Assembly: GCA_932521035.1 (NCBI GenBank)
Contig: OW051494.1
Span: forward strand, 3,272,001 to 3,336,000
DNA length: 64,000 bases
Source: Oscheius dolichura
Taxonomy: Eukaryota; Nematoda; Chromadorea; Rhabditida; Rhabditidae
Reading direction: 5' to 3'
Below the pieces are notes generated by a model that had not been told where the DNA came from, did not search any database, and was given only the letters and a program-made list of their open reading frames with translations. Below, piece after piece: positions 11,189-23,636 of the stretch. Position numbers and translations under genes: made by a program. Each line of letters starts with the position of its first letter. The stretch's first letter is position 1.

Positions 11189-14100
11189 TTAGCAATTTGA
11201 AAAGCTTCTGGATCCATATACAAATGATCTAAAGCAAAGTTTCAGACATTGCCAGCCTTTACCATTATACAATAATGCCCATTGCTGTTTTAGTAACGGA
11301 TCCTGTAAAGTTTCCCGCTTTGTGTAGTACATTTCATTGATGTCATCCGTGGAGTAATCATTCAATAATGGAATTAATACATCAATCTGTTCCTTGGATA
11401 AAGTAGCCAATCCCCTACAAATATTTTAAAAATAGGATTAGAACCCACTTGGCAACACTGGCCCAAGGTTCCCCTGATGTTGCATCCTGTCTCCACGAGC
11501 GAGCCAACAATAGAAAAGATTCCGGATCTTCACGAATAATTCTTCTCAGCTGTCCCAGAGTAGCATCCAATTCTATCCGGAAATCGGAATCACCATAGAG
11601 TTTATGTTTGAAGTGGGAAGCACAGACGGATATTGGATCCCCCATACGAAGCTGAAATATGACTGCTCCTTCCCAAGAGCCAGTAAACCTGTTCAATAAA
11701 TATTTGAATTGCTACCACAGTAGGATTGTCCATTTGAATAATAGCAGCAGTTCCCCGTAAGAAGAGTGCCGAATATAACTCGAATTGTAATGACCCTGGG
11801 CCGATTGGAATGAGGACGAGCGACTTACCCGTAACGAGAATGACATCGGGAGCAGGACCGGCAGAAATGATCTCCTGGAGAGTTGGGGCCTTTTCCGGAG
11901 ACAGTATGACAACGTGGGAATCGGCAAATTTACGAAGAACACCCGTTTTTCTCTTGCCCTCTGTTTGAACAGCTCCTTTTAGAGGGAGACTTCTCATGTT
12001 GAGGAGCCATATTCGACGACTAGGCCTGGAGTAAGGGGGACTGGAGGAAGATGGGGAGGGGCACTGACCTCCTTGTGGGGGATTTATCCCTGATCCAGGG
12101 GGCAACCTGATCGACAGGGATATCAATCTCCCGATTGGTGACCAGCAACTGTCTGGAGGTATCGACTGCCGGGTCCAGGTTGGCAATCCCCCGGCGGCGA
12201 AGCAGCTTGGACAGAGTGTGGACATGGAAGGAGGGAGACGGGGCCAGGTGGCTGAGGAACAGCTCGACCCTGTCGTCCTCCCTCCTGACCCAGATAAGAT
12301 CGACCTCTTGGAGGGAAAAGACGTAGGTAAAAGATTGGGAGAAGAGGAGGGATGAGACCTGGGCAGGCAGGGGCAGGCCATGGCAGCTGAGGAGATGCTT
12401 ATCCAGCTCCCATTTGGCTCTTTCTATTCTTTATTTATGAGGAAAGAGAGTAAAACAAACCGAGGATCCAAATCTGGGAGAGAGGATCCTCCTCGGCCAG
12501 AGCCACGAAGGCCGCCCCCAGGAGGACATCTCGCCGACCGCTGTCCCAGTCGAAAGGGGAGAAGGCCGAGGATCTCATGGCTACCAGGAGTTCCTCAAAC
12601 CACATGGGAACCAGATCCGTCTGAGAGGAGACGACACCGAATACGATCTTCTCCAAGGGGGACAGACCATCGGAAAGGAGATCGACAGACGGCGCAAGGA
12701 AGGGAAGGGAGACAGTAGCCCACTGGGGATGGGCCCACGAGAAGGAGTGCAGATATCTCTGCTGCTTGGCTGGAATAGAATAAACCGGGGAGGAGGAGGA
12801 CGGCTACCTGAGAGTTGGTGGAGACACTCAGGAAGACTCCTCTTCAGATGCCAGTCGGCTGTCATTTCGATCATTTCCAGGGCATCACTGGGGAGGATGG
12901 ACAGGTCGACTGAACTCGTGTCCAGGGTGGTGACTTCCAGCCAGTCTTGAGCCTTCCAAGCGGAGATGAACTGACAGGTTGAGCTGAGGTCACAGAACTG
13001 AAAGAGGACGATGTTGACCATTGGAGGATAACTCACTTGACCCTCTCCCAGGAGCAATAACCGGGCGTGGATGCTCTGCTCGTGGGGATTTTCCTCATTC
13101 AGGTAGAGGAGGAAAGGCAGCTGCCTCGTGAGGGGCAATTCGAAGAGGCAGGTCAGTTTCTCCGAGGGGATGTTCTCGTCCTTCAGGCAGAGTAGAGCCT
13201 CGTCCACCAGATTCAGCTCCACGAAGAGGGATAAACAAGCCATCAGTTGTGAGACCTGGAGAATAATACTGACTGGCTTCATAGTGGCTACAGTACCTTT
13301 CCCTCCGCTTCGAGGCCCTTCGCCCCTTCCCGGCATTTCCTCAAGTAGATCACTTTTTCCACGGGCTCAACATATTTCGCCAAATGAGCCAAGATCTCGC
13401 ACAATCGGGACGACGGCCTCCTGCTCGTGTCGACGAATCTCTTCTGATATTCCATAGCTTTCTTGTCGTCTCCCTTTTGTTGATACGCCCTGCTCAGGTG
13501 AAGGTAGCCATCTGCCTGGAGCTCGTCCAGTTGGGCAGCCTCCGCCAGAGCGACAGCCTTTTTCAGGGCATAGATGGCCATCTCGAGGTCATCCCTAAAC
13601 AGAATTGCCAGAACTGAACGTAGTCTACTTTTCCGTTTCGGCTTCTCCAATGAGGAGGAGCATGGCTATTCGGCCCTTCATGTCCTGTTGTACCCTGGCC
13701 AGCGTCAGAGCGTAGCGGGCATGTTCCCCACAGAGATTCCAATCGGCCCGAGCTTTGTACTCCCTGAAATTTGTAAAAATAAAATAAAATATAGGAGTGG
13801 AACCTGGCCAATTTGGTGTGTCCTCGCTGTATATGCTCTGCCGTTCTCAGCTGCTTTGCCAGGGCCAGGAACCGATGGTAGAAGCCCTCGGCCTCGCGCT
13901 TCTTGCCTATTCTCCCCAACTCGTCGCCGAGTCTCTCCAGTAATTCCAGCTCCCTGTGGATGTTGTTAGCCTCCTGTGCCTCTGCCAGCCCATGTTCCAA
14001 CGCCATCACAGACGAGGCCGAGTCACTTTCCTCGGCGGCCATCAGGGCCAAGTCCTCGAAGATGATAGACCGAGTCGTTCCGTCTGAACAGGGAGTTGTC

Positions 14101-15944
14101 TTTACCGCGTAGCCTACCCAAATCGTAGTGGAGCAGGTCCTTCTGCCGTTGAAGTAACTCCTCGGCCAGTCTCCGCTCTCCCACTTCCTTGTAGTGCCGC
14201 AGAGCCGATGAGCAGACCTGAGCCTTCACCTGGCTATCGCTGGAACACTCGGCGGCGTCCACTGCCAATTCCAGCTGTTCCCGTGGATCTTGCTCATTCT
14301 TTTTTAAAATACTGGCAATTTCGAGGTGTAGTTTAGCCCTTTCCACAGGGATTTTGACAAGAGAGACACAGCTTTGGAGGAGAATGACGGCCGACGGATG
14401 ATCTCCCTGCTGGGTGTAGGCAGCGGCCAGGAGACGCATGGCATCGCTCTCGGCCGCCACGTCGTCGTGATTTCTTCCCATCCGGAGTAGCCTCTTGGCT
14501 AGTTGGACAGCGTGTTCGACGTTTCCCATCCGGAGGTGGACCTTGCAGTTGAGAGAACAGGCCTTCTTCCACTGAAGGTCACACTATCGAAGACTCGAGG
14601 GAGGACCTACCACGTAGTTCTGTCCCTTGACTGTCGTGTGTTGCATGACATCCTCCAGGTAGTTCACGGCCTCTTGAAGTCTTCCCCCGTCGGTGAAGCA
14701 GCGACAGGAGGCAGTCATGGCCCTGGCGAAGAGCTGCTCATCCGAAGGGCGGAGAGGCAGCAGGATGGAGAGGGCGCTGCCTCCGTCTCCCTGGAGGAGA
14801 CATTGCCCCGTGGTCTCTTACAGGAAACCTACCGTGATGGCTCTAACACAGGCTAAATTTACTCGAGCCCGTAGATTTTGCGGTGGCTTCATCTCCAACA
14901 TAAAGAGAGCCTCCTCCCCGCGGCCCATCTGAAGAAGCAGCTCGGCCATCGTCTGCCGCTCTTCGTCTTTTTCTTTCCCAGGGAGATCCTATACCACCAC
15001 CTACAGAAGAAATCAATAGGTACCAACCTTGCTCTGGAATAATTTCCTTCGATTCCTCAAGGCTAACTCCCATTCGTGGGCAGCTTCGGCAGCCATGGCG
15101 ATGTTCCTCAGGGCGGCGACTTCACTCGTCCCCAGCTCCTGGCATATGTCCAATTGCTGCTCGTAGTAGTCGATGGCTCTTTGAGGATTTCCCAGTTTGT
15201 AATGGGCAGAACCCATGCAGGCCATCACCGACGACTTTAGGGTTTTACAAGAACAGTCCATTTGGAGGGACCACGTCAGGAGTTGAATGGCATCTAAAGG
15301 AAAGATTTAGGTTATAAAGGGGAGGCTGGCCTGGGATGGAGCCTTCGGAGAGGAGGTTCTGGCCGATGGTGGCCAACAAAGCGAAGGGGTCATCCTGGAG
15401 ACCGAGTTCCTCCATTTGTTTGATGGGAAACGAGGCTGAAGGGGAGGATTGGCTATAGGGAAGAGGGCCGCTTACAGAAAACTCGCTTGACACAATCTCG
15501 GAGAGCGGAGAGGTACTGCTTGGTAGGTGGCTCGAAGTGCAGAGCAGCGCAGAAGGCGATCAACGAAGTACGGTGGTCACCCATTTGGCGGAGGGCCTCA
15601 CCCTGAATATTCGTAACCACAGGGGCAGACAGGGGCAGACCTTTCGGAAGAAGGCCTTACCCCATTTGGGCTCGAGGCTGACGGCTGTCTCGGCATGTTG
15701 GAGGGCTTCTGGGTAGCGGGAAAGTCTGGAAAGCCGTGAATGCCAATGAAGGAAACGGGACCTGGTAAAGATAGCCGCCAAGTTGGCATGAAGCACGGCA
15801 TTGTGGGGATGGCCGAGAACAGCTCGCTGGTATAGCTGAAAAGCATTTTGGAAGGACAGAAAAGGGGCTAACCAGGAGGGCTTCTTCATAATTTCCTTCG
15901 GAATAGGCAGTGCCCGCTTTGAGGACGACCTCCTCGAGGTCCAT
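11189..15944 (-). CDS. TTC28-like TPR protein with C-terminal CHAT-like region
   Basis: Large multi-exon gene on the - strand. Start at 15944 gives MDLEEVVLKAGTAYSEGNYE. A first TPR block follows (AFQLYQRAVLGHPHNAVLHA; LSRYPEALQHAETAV; LEPKWGKAFFR), then QMEELGLQDDPFALLATIGQ, which matches the linker of vertebrate TTC28. Many TPR units then run from 15260 to 13290, for example MGSAHYKLGNPQRAIDYYEQ and LAAAYTQQGDHPSAVILLQ. The last third (about 12380-11190) contains VILVTGKSLVLIPIGP and LFLRGTAAIIQMDNPTVVA, resembling a CHAT caspase-like fold as in TTC28. I could not confirm catalytic His/Cys residues. Human TTC28 is a midbody/cytokinesis protein of about 2,480 residues; this is shorter (about 1,400). 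The alternative is another TPR/CHAT protein. Exon boundaries are approximate. Confidence 0.72.
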
Positions 15945-16534
15945 ACATGGGCGAGGGACAAGTGCGATTTGCGGGAAAAACCACCTCGGCCTTCGATGGA
16001 AATCCGCGCGGAATCACCTTGAGTGCCTCAGTTGAAGCCAGTCATCCCCGGAGGAGGAAAAAATGGACACAAAGGGGAGGACAACGGCTGTGGTTCTCCT
16101 GTAATAGGAGGATGAGTAGGGAGGAGGAAGACAGGAGAGAGAAGCCAAGGAGTACTTTCTTTCCAGAGAAGGTGCCAATTCATTCAACGGAGTGTGAATA
16201 AACAGCAGTGCTATTTAATTAACATATAAAGGATGGATGGACGGCGACGGAAAGGTGTCGTCCGGAGCGGGGCGTGGATGGGTGTCCTTGACGCCTCTCG
16301 CGCAATCCCCACTACCGCCACCACCTGTCCCCATCCGAGAGACCTGTTGAGACATCCACAAACGAGCGAAGAGAACGAGGTAAACTGTTTATTCTGAGGG
16401 GGTTAGGCGGTTTGACCGATTAGCGGGTTAGTTGGGGGTAATTGCCTTTTTATAGTGAGTATCACATTGTTGAAATGCCACATTTTGGAGGTAGAATGAG
16501 ATCTATGTACAGTATTTAACACTTGGGGGTCAGT
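15945..16534. other. Intergenic region upstream of TTC28-like gene
   Basis: This is about 590 bp between two same-strand (-) genes. It contains an AT-rich tract (16205-16230, attaattaacatataaa) and purine-rich sequence. No coding frame was recognised. Spacing is too wide for a typical nematode operon. Confidence 0.4.
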
Positions 16535-17441
16535 TTAGAACCAGCCGGAAGGGTGCGCCTCCCCGGAGAGGAGGTGGCCCATGTTCTGGACGGCTATACC
16601 GACTTGGTCGAGGGTGCCTGTTATCATCCGGTAGAATATGCCCAGGAGGGAATTGGAAAAGTCACAGAAGAACTTGAACAGAAAGGCGACGTTCTCCATG
16701 ACATTTTCGACGAGTTCGTGGACGCCATCGGAGATCTGGAAGAGGAGACGTGAACGGCAGAGGGAGGACAGACTCACCACTTGGAACACCCCGCCGAAGA
16801 GGGCCCAGAAAATGGTGACGAAGGCCCGGAAGCCGGCAAATATCGAGCCGAAGAAGTGGGAGACGCCGGTGGCCACCTCCCCGGCCAGGTGCTGTGTCTC
16901 TTGGGCAAAGTCCTGGATAATGCCGGGGTATTGAGGATGGCAGAGGGCGTCGAAGAGAGGGGCGAACGGCCGTTGGAAATAGCTGAAGGGGGCAGTTTGA
17001 TATGGGGAAAAGGAGGCCGGCTACCTGCAGAAGAAGCCCTCACTCTCTCCGAAGAACAGGTGCTGGGTGATGCGGAACAGGACCAGAGAGAAGAAGAGCC
17101 CGGCCAGCGAGGCCGTCACCAGCCCGGAATAACGGGCAGCTTCTCTGAAAACGGGGAGGATTGTGGACTGAAGGGGAGACTCACTTATACTCGGGGGGAA
17201 GGTCTTCCACGACTGTTTTTATCTTCTGAAGGCCGTTTTCGATCACATCCGAACAGCCGCAATGAGGTTCTTCCTTTAAAAAGAGCTCTCTTATACTTTG
17301 TGATAATGGCAAACGAACCTCTTCCGTTTCAATAACAACCGTCTTGACAATCTCTCCATTCGTGCCGTTCAGCAACTTCTCCGACGTGAATTCTTCCGAA
17401 ATAGTCGACGGGATGACGATTTCCTCGGTTGTGGTAGCCAT
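16535..17441 (-). CDS. Unrecognised multi-pass membrane protein
   Basis: Family not recognised. Spliced by eye on the - strand: an acidic Thr/Glu-rich N-terminus from Met at 17441 (MATTTEEIVIPSTI) through EDLPPEYK, then exon about 17030-17150 (YSGLVTASLAGLFFSLVLF, FFGESEGFFC), exon about 16775-16985 (YFQRPFAPLFDALCHPQYPG; VSHFFGSIFAGFRAFVTIFW), and last exon 16535-16745 (VENVAFLFKFFCDFSNSLLG; HPSGWF, stop TAA). It shows two or three hydrophobic segments, many aromatic residues and no signal peptide. The reading frame stays open upstream of 17441 to an acceptor near 17514, so this acceptor may be a spliced-leader site or the start may lie further upstream. About 240 residues. Function unknown. 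Confidence 0.6.
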
Positions 17442-17514
17442 AATTTCTTCTTCCACCGCCGGTTCAGTTATTTTAACTGTAGGAATTGAGAGAGATGCTT
17501 CGACCACTGCTTAA

Positions 17515-19671
17515 AAATACGGAATTTGCAAAGGGAATCCAGAAATATTCGAGTTTTCTGGAAGAGAAGAGGGGCTATTGATCAAAAATATCCCAGGGGA
17601 GGAGAGCCGCATCAAATGATGAGATCTAAAGGGAGAGAGACGCATTACATTATCTAAAAGGGCTTGGCAATTGGAAAAGAACAAATAGACAAAAGGAAAA
17701 AGGCGTTATTATAAGCAGAAGAATGGCCTTGAATTTATTGCGGGGAGGGGTTAGTTGTGGGGGAAGAGAGAGAGTGCGTGAGGCACTGGGACAAGAGTCA
17801 CGTGAGGGCCTGCCGCGCTCCCTCACTCAATTTCAGCAGCGTGTTACTCTCGTTGTTTTGTTGACATACCTGGGGCAGAGGCGATTTTTGGAAGAGAAGC
17901 CAACGGTTGACGGGATCGGCGATTGCGGAAGAGAGAAGTGACGGACGAAACCATACAATTAGCTGAAATGGGAAGAACTGGGAGGGCATGCATCGGGAAG
18001 AGTGCTTTAAATCGGTTAAAAGGTGCGAAGAAAGAAGGCAATGGAAAGTTTATAGAGAAATATAATGGAAAAAAGGAGCAGGGTTTATACGAAAGGAGGA
18101 GATTTGTTGTAAGATGAGGAGGCACGGGGATAAGCTCCACTTCAGCAGATAAAAAAGTTCTTTTGCAAATTGATATTCTCTCGAGTGTTCGTGAGAGATC
18201 TAAACGATTTAATGTCTCCCGTGTTCATAACATCTGCCAACTAACCCAGGACGAAATTTGCTTTGTGGCTGCGCGAAAGCAGAGTCAATACGCGTGTGAA
18301 CAAGGCGAGGGGAAGGTTGTCGGGAAGTACAGTTGAAGTGAGGGAAGGGAGCCCCTAGGAGATGATACAAGTGGATCAAAAGGAGAGGCTCGCCGGTCGA
18401 GTCAACACCGATCGAGTGACGCCGATTGTAACGCGAGAGATTTTCTTTTGGAGTGTAACCCTTTCGGCGGAATAATTGGCTCGGAACTAGGAAGGAGAGG
18501 CGGACAGTTACAATAATTACACAGAGGCTATAAGCTGCTTGTGAAACAACCGCGGCGACAAACATTGCTCGAGGCAAGAATTCCTGGAAAAATTAGGCCG
18601 AGAGCTATTTGGAACAGCTGGTAGGGGAGGCGGCAATGGGCATCCTCGGTCCCGGAGGTCACGCGACTGCGCGAATCAACGAGTCGCGTATGTAAATTGT
18701 CATTGTGCCGCTGACCATGTGACAGAGGTCTAACCGCCTATAATACGCCGGATGTCGGGCAGAGTCGACGATTTAGGCACTCGAGCATCCTCTCGAACAA
18801 GCTTGTTGAAGCCTGATGATGTAAATATCAAAAGAAGCAGGGTGTCCGAGAAAGAGATGGACACTATTTGCCTTTACGTTGCCAGCTGCTTGCAACGGAT
18901 TGTAAACATGTCGAGTGCCAAGAGAGCAATTATTGGGGCATCTGTTAATTAATCAAAATCATCGGCCTAAAACTTTAAGACACAGCTCGCCATTCTGAAC
19001 AAATCTTCGACAGTTCTTGAAAGCAGGCTCTCGGCTTATTCGGTCTCTTCAGACACTGGCCGCCGCCGTTCTCCCGCCTGCTGGAAAAGGAGAAGCTTCG
19101 TAACTAACTACCCCAAGACTCCACTTGAAGTACTGGTACAACGAGTTGTGAATAAACTGGCTTTCCAGCCACAAAAATTCTTGTTTTCTTTGTGTTCTTT
19201 CGTAATTAGAGTCGTCTCCTCTCCTCTCTTCGATATCCATGATGATCCTCCATTTGCAGTTGGCATCAATCCTCGCGGAACTCGCCGTCTCTTCAACCAA
19301 CGACCGCTCCTTCTAGTCTCTAGAAATGGTGTCTTTTCTGTTTTTTTTCCCAATTGGCACTTCTCACCCTACTTTGCCATTTCCCACGGACCGCCTCGTC
19401 CGCCACCGGCGCCAGTCTTCTTCAGGTCACCTCAAGGCTCCGGCAGCCGCCAGGAGGCAAACAGCTAGGAGGAAGCCCACGGAGTAATGGGGGGAGGAGA
19501 CAAAGAAAGGGGCTGCCCGATGGGGAACACGTGGTAGGAGCCGACCCTTTACAGGCAACGACCGCCCGCTTAGGCAAGTCGAGCCTGTCCTGACCCCGTA
19601 AAATGGCTTTCCCGGTTCACTTCGCTTCTCCTATCTGTCAACAGGAGGCTGTTCTCTTCCTTCTTCCGGAA
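17515..19671. other. Intergenic region, no gene recognised
   Basis: This is 2.1 kb between the membrane protein gene (-) and the kinase gene (+). From 17.5 to about 18.6 kb the + strand is G/A-rich, so C/T-rich on the sense strand of the leftward gene. From 19.1 kb the + strand becomes C/T-rich, ahead of the rightward kinase gene. This fits two divergent 5' regions. A splice acceptor (gtcaacag, ending 19644) lies just before the candidate kinase start. No conserved protein was seen. Confidence 0.45.
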
Positions 19672-21793
19672 ATGAGCAACCAAAAGCAACCTGGCGGTTT
19701 GACGAAGCTGAAGGACAAGGTCAACGGCTCTCTGAGGGCCCTCCGGAAGAAGCAAGGCCCCGATTCGGCCAGGAAGAAGACGACCGACCTGGACAAAAAG
19801 AAGGAGGCCGAGCCACATCAGGGATCAAAACGGACAGTTAAAAAGAAGAAAACGAAGAAGAAGGAACAAGACGGCAAGAAGAAAGAAATTGAGCCGATTC
19901 CCAAGAAGAAAGGTCTTGGCGGGATGATAAACGCGATGCAAGGTTTCATCCGGGACGCGGCCGGCAAGAAGAAAAAGAAGAAGAGCAGCAGCAACCAGGA
20001 AGACGGCGACTCCCCCTCCTCCTCTTCAAATTCACCTACTACAAAAACCGACAGAGAAGACCCGAAATCATTGGCTACGAGTTGTGTCCGGGCCGAGAAT
20101 CCATTTGTACTGCGCCATCTGGAAAGACAGGTCAGCCAGCCACGTTACAAAGCGAGGAAGAGCAGGGTACCCTCGGGGGACACTCAGGAGACGGTCCTGC
20201 CACTCGGCCGGGTGTCTGTCCCGTCGCACCCGTATCATCTTGGCTATCTGGCAGCAAGAAGCAAAAAGTCTTTCTGCGGCCGACATTTTACGGCTGAGGA
20301 CGCGCGCCCTTCAAGACGGCCGAAGTTGATCCGCGCTGGCCCCACCAATTTTTGTTTTCTTTCTCTCGAAACTTTTGCCATTTTCATTTCGGTTGGGGAA
20401 CAACCGGGCGGAGATCGGTTGAGGAAAAATGGGACGAACCCGATGCATTTCCACCCGAAAATGCGGTTGAAATCAATGGGCGACTGTAATCTGGCTCGGC
20501 ATACGGTAGCCGGCTTGCCTGCACCCGTAGGCCCTCGGCTCCTCTAATCAAAAAGCAGCCATAACTTATATTTTGAATGATTTATTGTCTAAATATCGTC
20601 TATTTCAGATGCTGCCAGGCGGCCTAAAGAATGTCGCCCACGTGGAAAACTTCACGAAGATGCTGTTAGCCGAGGAGAGGCCGGACATGGACACGAGCGC
20701 CCTGACCGAGAACGAGGCGACCGTCATGGACACGTATCTGCGGGGACGGAATGAACTGGTCACGGGCGACTGTATCTACGTGGAGGACAACCACGACGAG
20801 GAGGAGAGGACATTCACCCGCTACGAGATCGGCTTGAAATACAACGAGGGACGCTACTCGGCCATCTATCTGGCTCTCCGTGCCCGTTGTCTGAAGAATA
20901 ACCTGACGACGGACCCGGAGCCGTATCTGGTGAAGTTGGCTCTGCGGAAGGACAGCGGCCGGTCGGCGGAGAGACTGAAAAACGAGGGGAACATCCTCAT
21001 GGACGTGGGAAACAAGCGCCTGGAAGCGAAGAAGATGCTCTTCACGCCGATACAAATTGATCAGGGACGGATCTGTGACCTGCCGTATCTGGTGATGAAC
21101 TATTTGGACAGGGATTTGGCCAAGATTCGAGAAGATTGCGGCGGAAAGTTTCAGCGGCCCACGGCAATTTATGCCGCTATTGAATGTCTCAATACCATGG
21201 CCGACTTCCACGGGAGGAATTACGTCCATCGCGATATAAAGCCGGCCAATTTCTGTGCCGGAATTGAAGATCGCCGGCACAAGCTGTTCCTCATCGACTT
21301 TGGCGACGCGGTAAAGAAGACGGACATGAAGCCGCGACCGCTCGGCCCGCCGGACGGACTGACTCTTCCCTACCGGAGCCTGGAAGCCCACAATGATGGC
21401 ACCGTGTCCCAAAGAGGCGACCTGGAAAGTTGGTACTATCTGGCGGTAGAGCTCATCGAACCGAAGACTTTCGTCTGGGCAAGGGAGACGAAAGTGAGCG
21501 CGACGCTGGAGAAGAAGAACAAGTTTTGGGAGGAGTACAAAACTGTCTTGGAGTCGCGAGCCCTCGTACAGATTGCTGACATTCTGGTGGACAAGAAGGA
21601 GATCTCCTTTCCGAAGGATCACATGGCCGTCAAGCAGAAGTTGTCGGAAATGCTGGACACCTTAACCAAGGGAAAATTCACTGTGGAATGGGTCAAGCCC
21701 GTCGGGGCCAAGTCGAAGACTCAAGCGGCCGCCAAGAAGGCTCCCACCACCGAGACGCCTCGTGCCGGCACAGCAGTCGCCAAGAAGAGCTGA
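19672..21793 (+). CDS. Casein kinase 1 / TTBK-like protein kinase with Lys-rich leader
   Basis: The kinase core is one uninterrupted exon, 20609-21793. It shows HRDIKPANF (catalytic loop), LIDFGDAV (DFG), and LPYRSLEAHN followed by RGDLESWYYLAVEL, the CK1-type activation segment and helix F. The Gly-rich loop is weak (YNEGRYSAIYLA) and the VAIK-type Lys is in LVKLALRK. A Lys/Ala-rich tail follows. Just upstream an open frame from Met 19672 encodes a very basic leader (KRTVKKKKTKKKEQDGKKKE; GKKKKKKSSS). A donor at 20131 (caggtcagcc) would join it in phase to the kinase Met at 20609 across a 478-bp intron. Alternatively the tttcag|ATG at 20608 is a spliced-leader site and the kinase starts there. 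The CK1/TTBK superfamily is greatly expanded in nematodes, often in the male germline. Confidence 0.85.
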
Positions 21794-22060
21794 AGCCGAC
21801 GATATGTGATAACTAATAGCTGATCTCAGAAAATAAAAAACCTTGGAATCTTTTGTATTTGTATGATTGTTTCTTGAATTTTGAGCATCTCGAGAGGACA
21901 GGCCTGTCGTCCTCCAAGTCATTTCTACGAATTACTCCCAAGGCTTTTTATTATGTGAGGTGGCGAACCTGTCGTCTCCCTTCCAATTTATCTCGTGCAA
22001 AAGCAGCTGACCAAATAGCGACCCTCTATCGACGAAGCGTCCCTTCTGAACGTAACCAAA

Positions 22061-22406
22061 ATGGATCCACCTCCTGCCTATTCCAACTCCAAAACTTCCA
22101 CCTCTTTCCAAGATGTTCCACTCCACAGTGGCCCCACTCTACCGGTGTACACAATCAGAACAACCTCGAGTAGAACATCTACCCCCACTGTTCCCAGCAA
22201 CATCTACAGATCAAGTAGGAACAGCTATAGATAAAATAGAAGAATATAATTCAGCTTCTATAACGACGAGAACATCAACAACGTCGACCAGAAGCCAAAA
22301 ATGGGTGTGGTGTTTCAAGACGTCGGCCACCTCCATAATGTTGCTCTTCTTCGCCGCCTTCATTGTTATTCTCATTATTCTCTTGTTCCGTTATGCATTC
22401 AAATAA
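22061..22406 (+). CDS. Small tail-anchored protein with PPxY motif
   Basis: Not a recognised family. Two exons, 22061-22214 and 22255-22406, are joined by a 40-nt GT...CAG intron and give 101 residues. The N-terminus MDPPPAYSNS contains PPAY, a WW-domain ligand motif used by Nedd4-type ligases. A Ser/Thr/Arg-rich linker follows (RTTSSRTSTPTVPSNIYR). The C-terminus is one hydrophobic helix (ATSIMLLFFAAFIVILIILL) ending RYAFK, typical of a tail anchor. The stop TAA overlaps an AATAAA polyadenylation signal at 22403. Splicing is supported by the continuous frame and by the strong transmembrane segment lying in frame only after the intron is removed. Confidence 0.62.
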
Positions 22407-23636
22407 AAAGTGGACGATTTTAGAGTCCTGCCGTAGTCTGTTTCAACTATAGACATTTCTGAACCACGTGTTGCAAAAAGGAAGTGGGCTTGGCGAGGGC
22501 TCTTTTCAGCCTTCTCTCGAACTTGTCGAAAAAGCACAGGATACACATTAGAGAATGGCAAAATAAATACAATGTTTTCTGTTCAAGTTTAGGTTTTCTG
22601 TCTCCTGGCGTTTTGAAAGGAGAGAAGAGCCCCCCGGGACCGGAACGATCCACTCGGAAAACGATTATGCCATGAGAGCAAACATATTGCGCGGCACACG
22701 AGACTTTTTTTTCATTTGTATTTTTCTTTTAGTTTTGCGTGTTCCGTGTTGACCGGAGAAATGGAAGGGGGTACTGAAAATAGAAGAAACGAAAAATTTT
22801 GATCAGGGAAGGAGGGGAGAAATAATAGAGCCGAGTGAAGAAGAGCGCATTGAAACCACGCTGCCTGTCAGCTCTCGAGTATTCTCTGAAATAAAATAAA
22901 CGACGCCTTGCTATTATTTTTGATGTTATTTATCAATATAGAGAATTGCATTTTATTTTAACATAAAGAAAATGAGAAAAATATGGTCTCAATTGACGAG
23001 TAAAGGTTCTTGGCCGGGGTGTTGCCGGTTTCCGTTGGCTTTTAGTCGTCACTGTGCACAATTCGTCTTTTGCCAACTCTTTTGTGTATGCTCTGTTCTT
23101 CCTAATGAGACTGATGTCTGCTGCAGTGATCCAGTAGTACAACTTGAGGAACCGGTCCCCTGGATTCACGCAAAAAAGACGTGCAAACAGCGAAGAGGTC
23201 TGCCAATTGGCTCCATTTCATCTATTTTTTTCACCAACTCGTTGCTCTTCTCTCGTCCGACCTCTAATCTCAAAAAATAGATAAATGATAGGGACAGGAG
23301 ACAGTGGAAGGTGTGAAAGGAGGATGTTCGCCGTGGAGTGTGTGTGGAGTGTCGTCGCCGTGTTCGACCCCGTCCTCCGGTTGGCATCTCCTGTTTGACC
23401 TACAGCGCCGAAGGCGGGGAGCAGCCTCTGCCGCCGCGACCGGTTCTCACGTGGAGCAGACGGCGGCCATTCAATGCATCGCTCTGCTCATCTTTCTGCC
23501 ATTCCGTTCCCCCTGTTTTTTGCCGTCCCCCTCTCTCTGACTCACATCCTGACCCCCGAAGACAATAGAGTAAAAGTAAATAGAGAAGTCGCTGACTCTT
23601 CGTCTCCCCTTCTGCCTCCAGTTCCGCCAGTTCCAG
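22407..23636. other. Intergenic region, no gene recognised
   Basis: This is 1.2 kb of mixed composition. It turns C/T-rich on + from about 23.3 kb as the astacin gene is approached. Several short open frames exist but none has a start, splice pattern or similarity I trust. Confidence 0.4.

Noticed and set aside
20131-20547. Continuation of the Lys-rich leader as a single 314-residue protein to 20547
   Set aside because: Character changes abruptly after a gtcagc donor at 20131 to featureless sequence, and the splice to the kinase Met is in phase.
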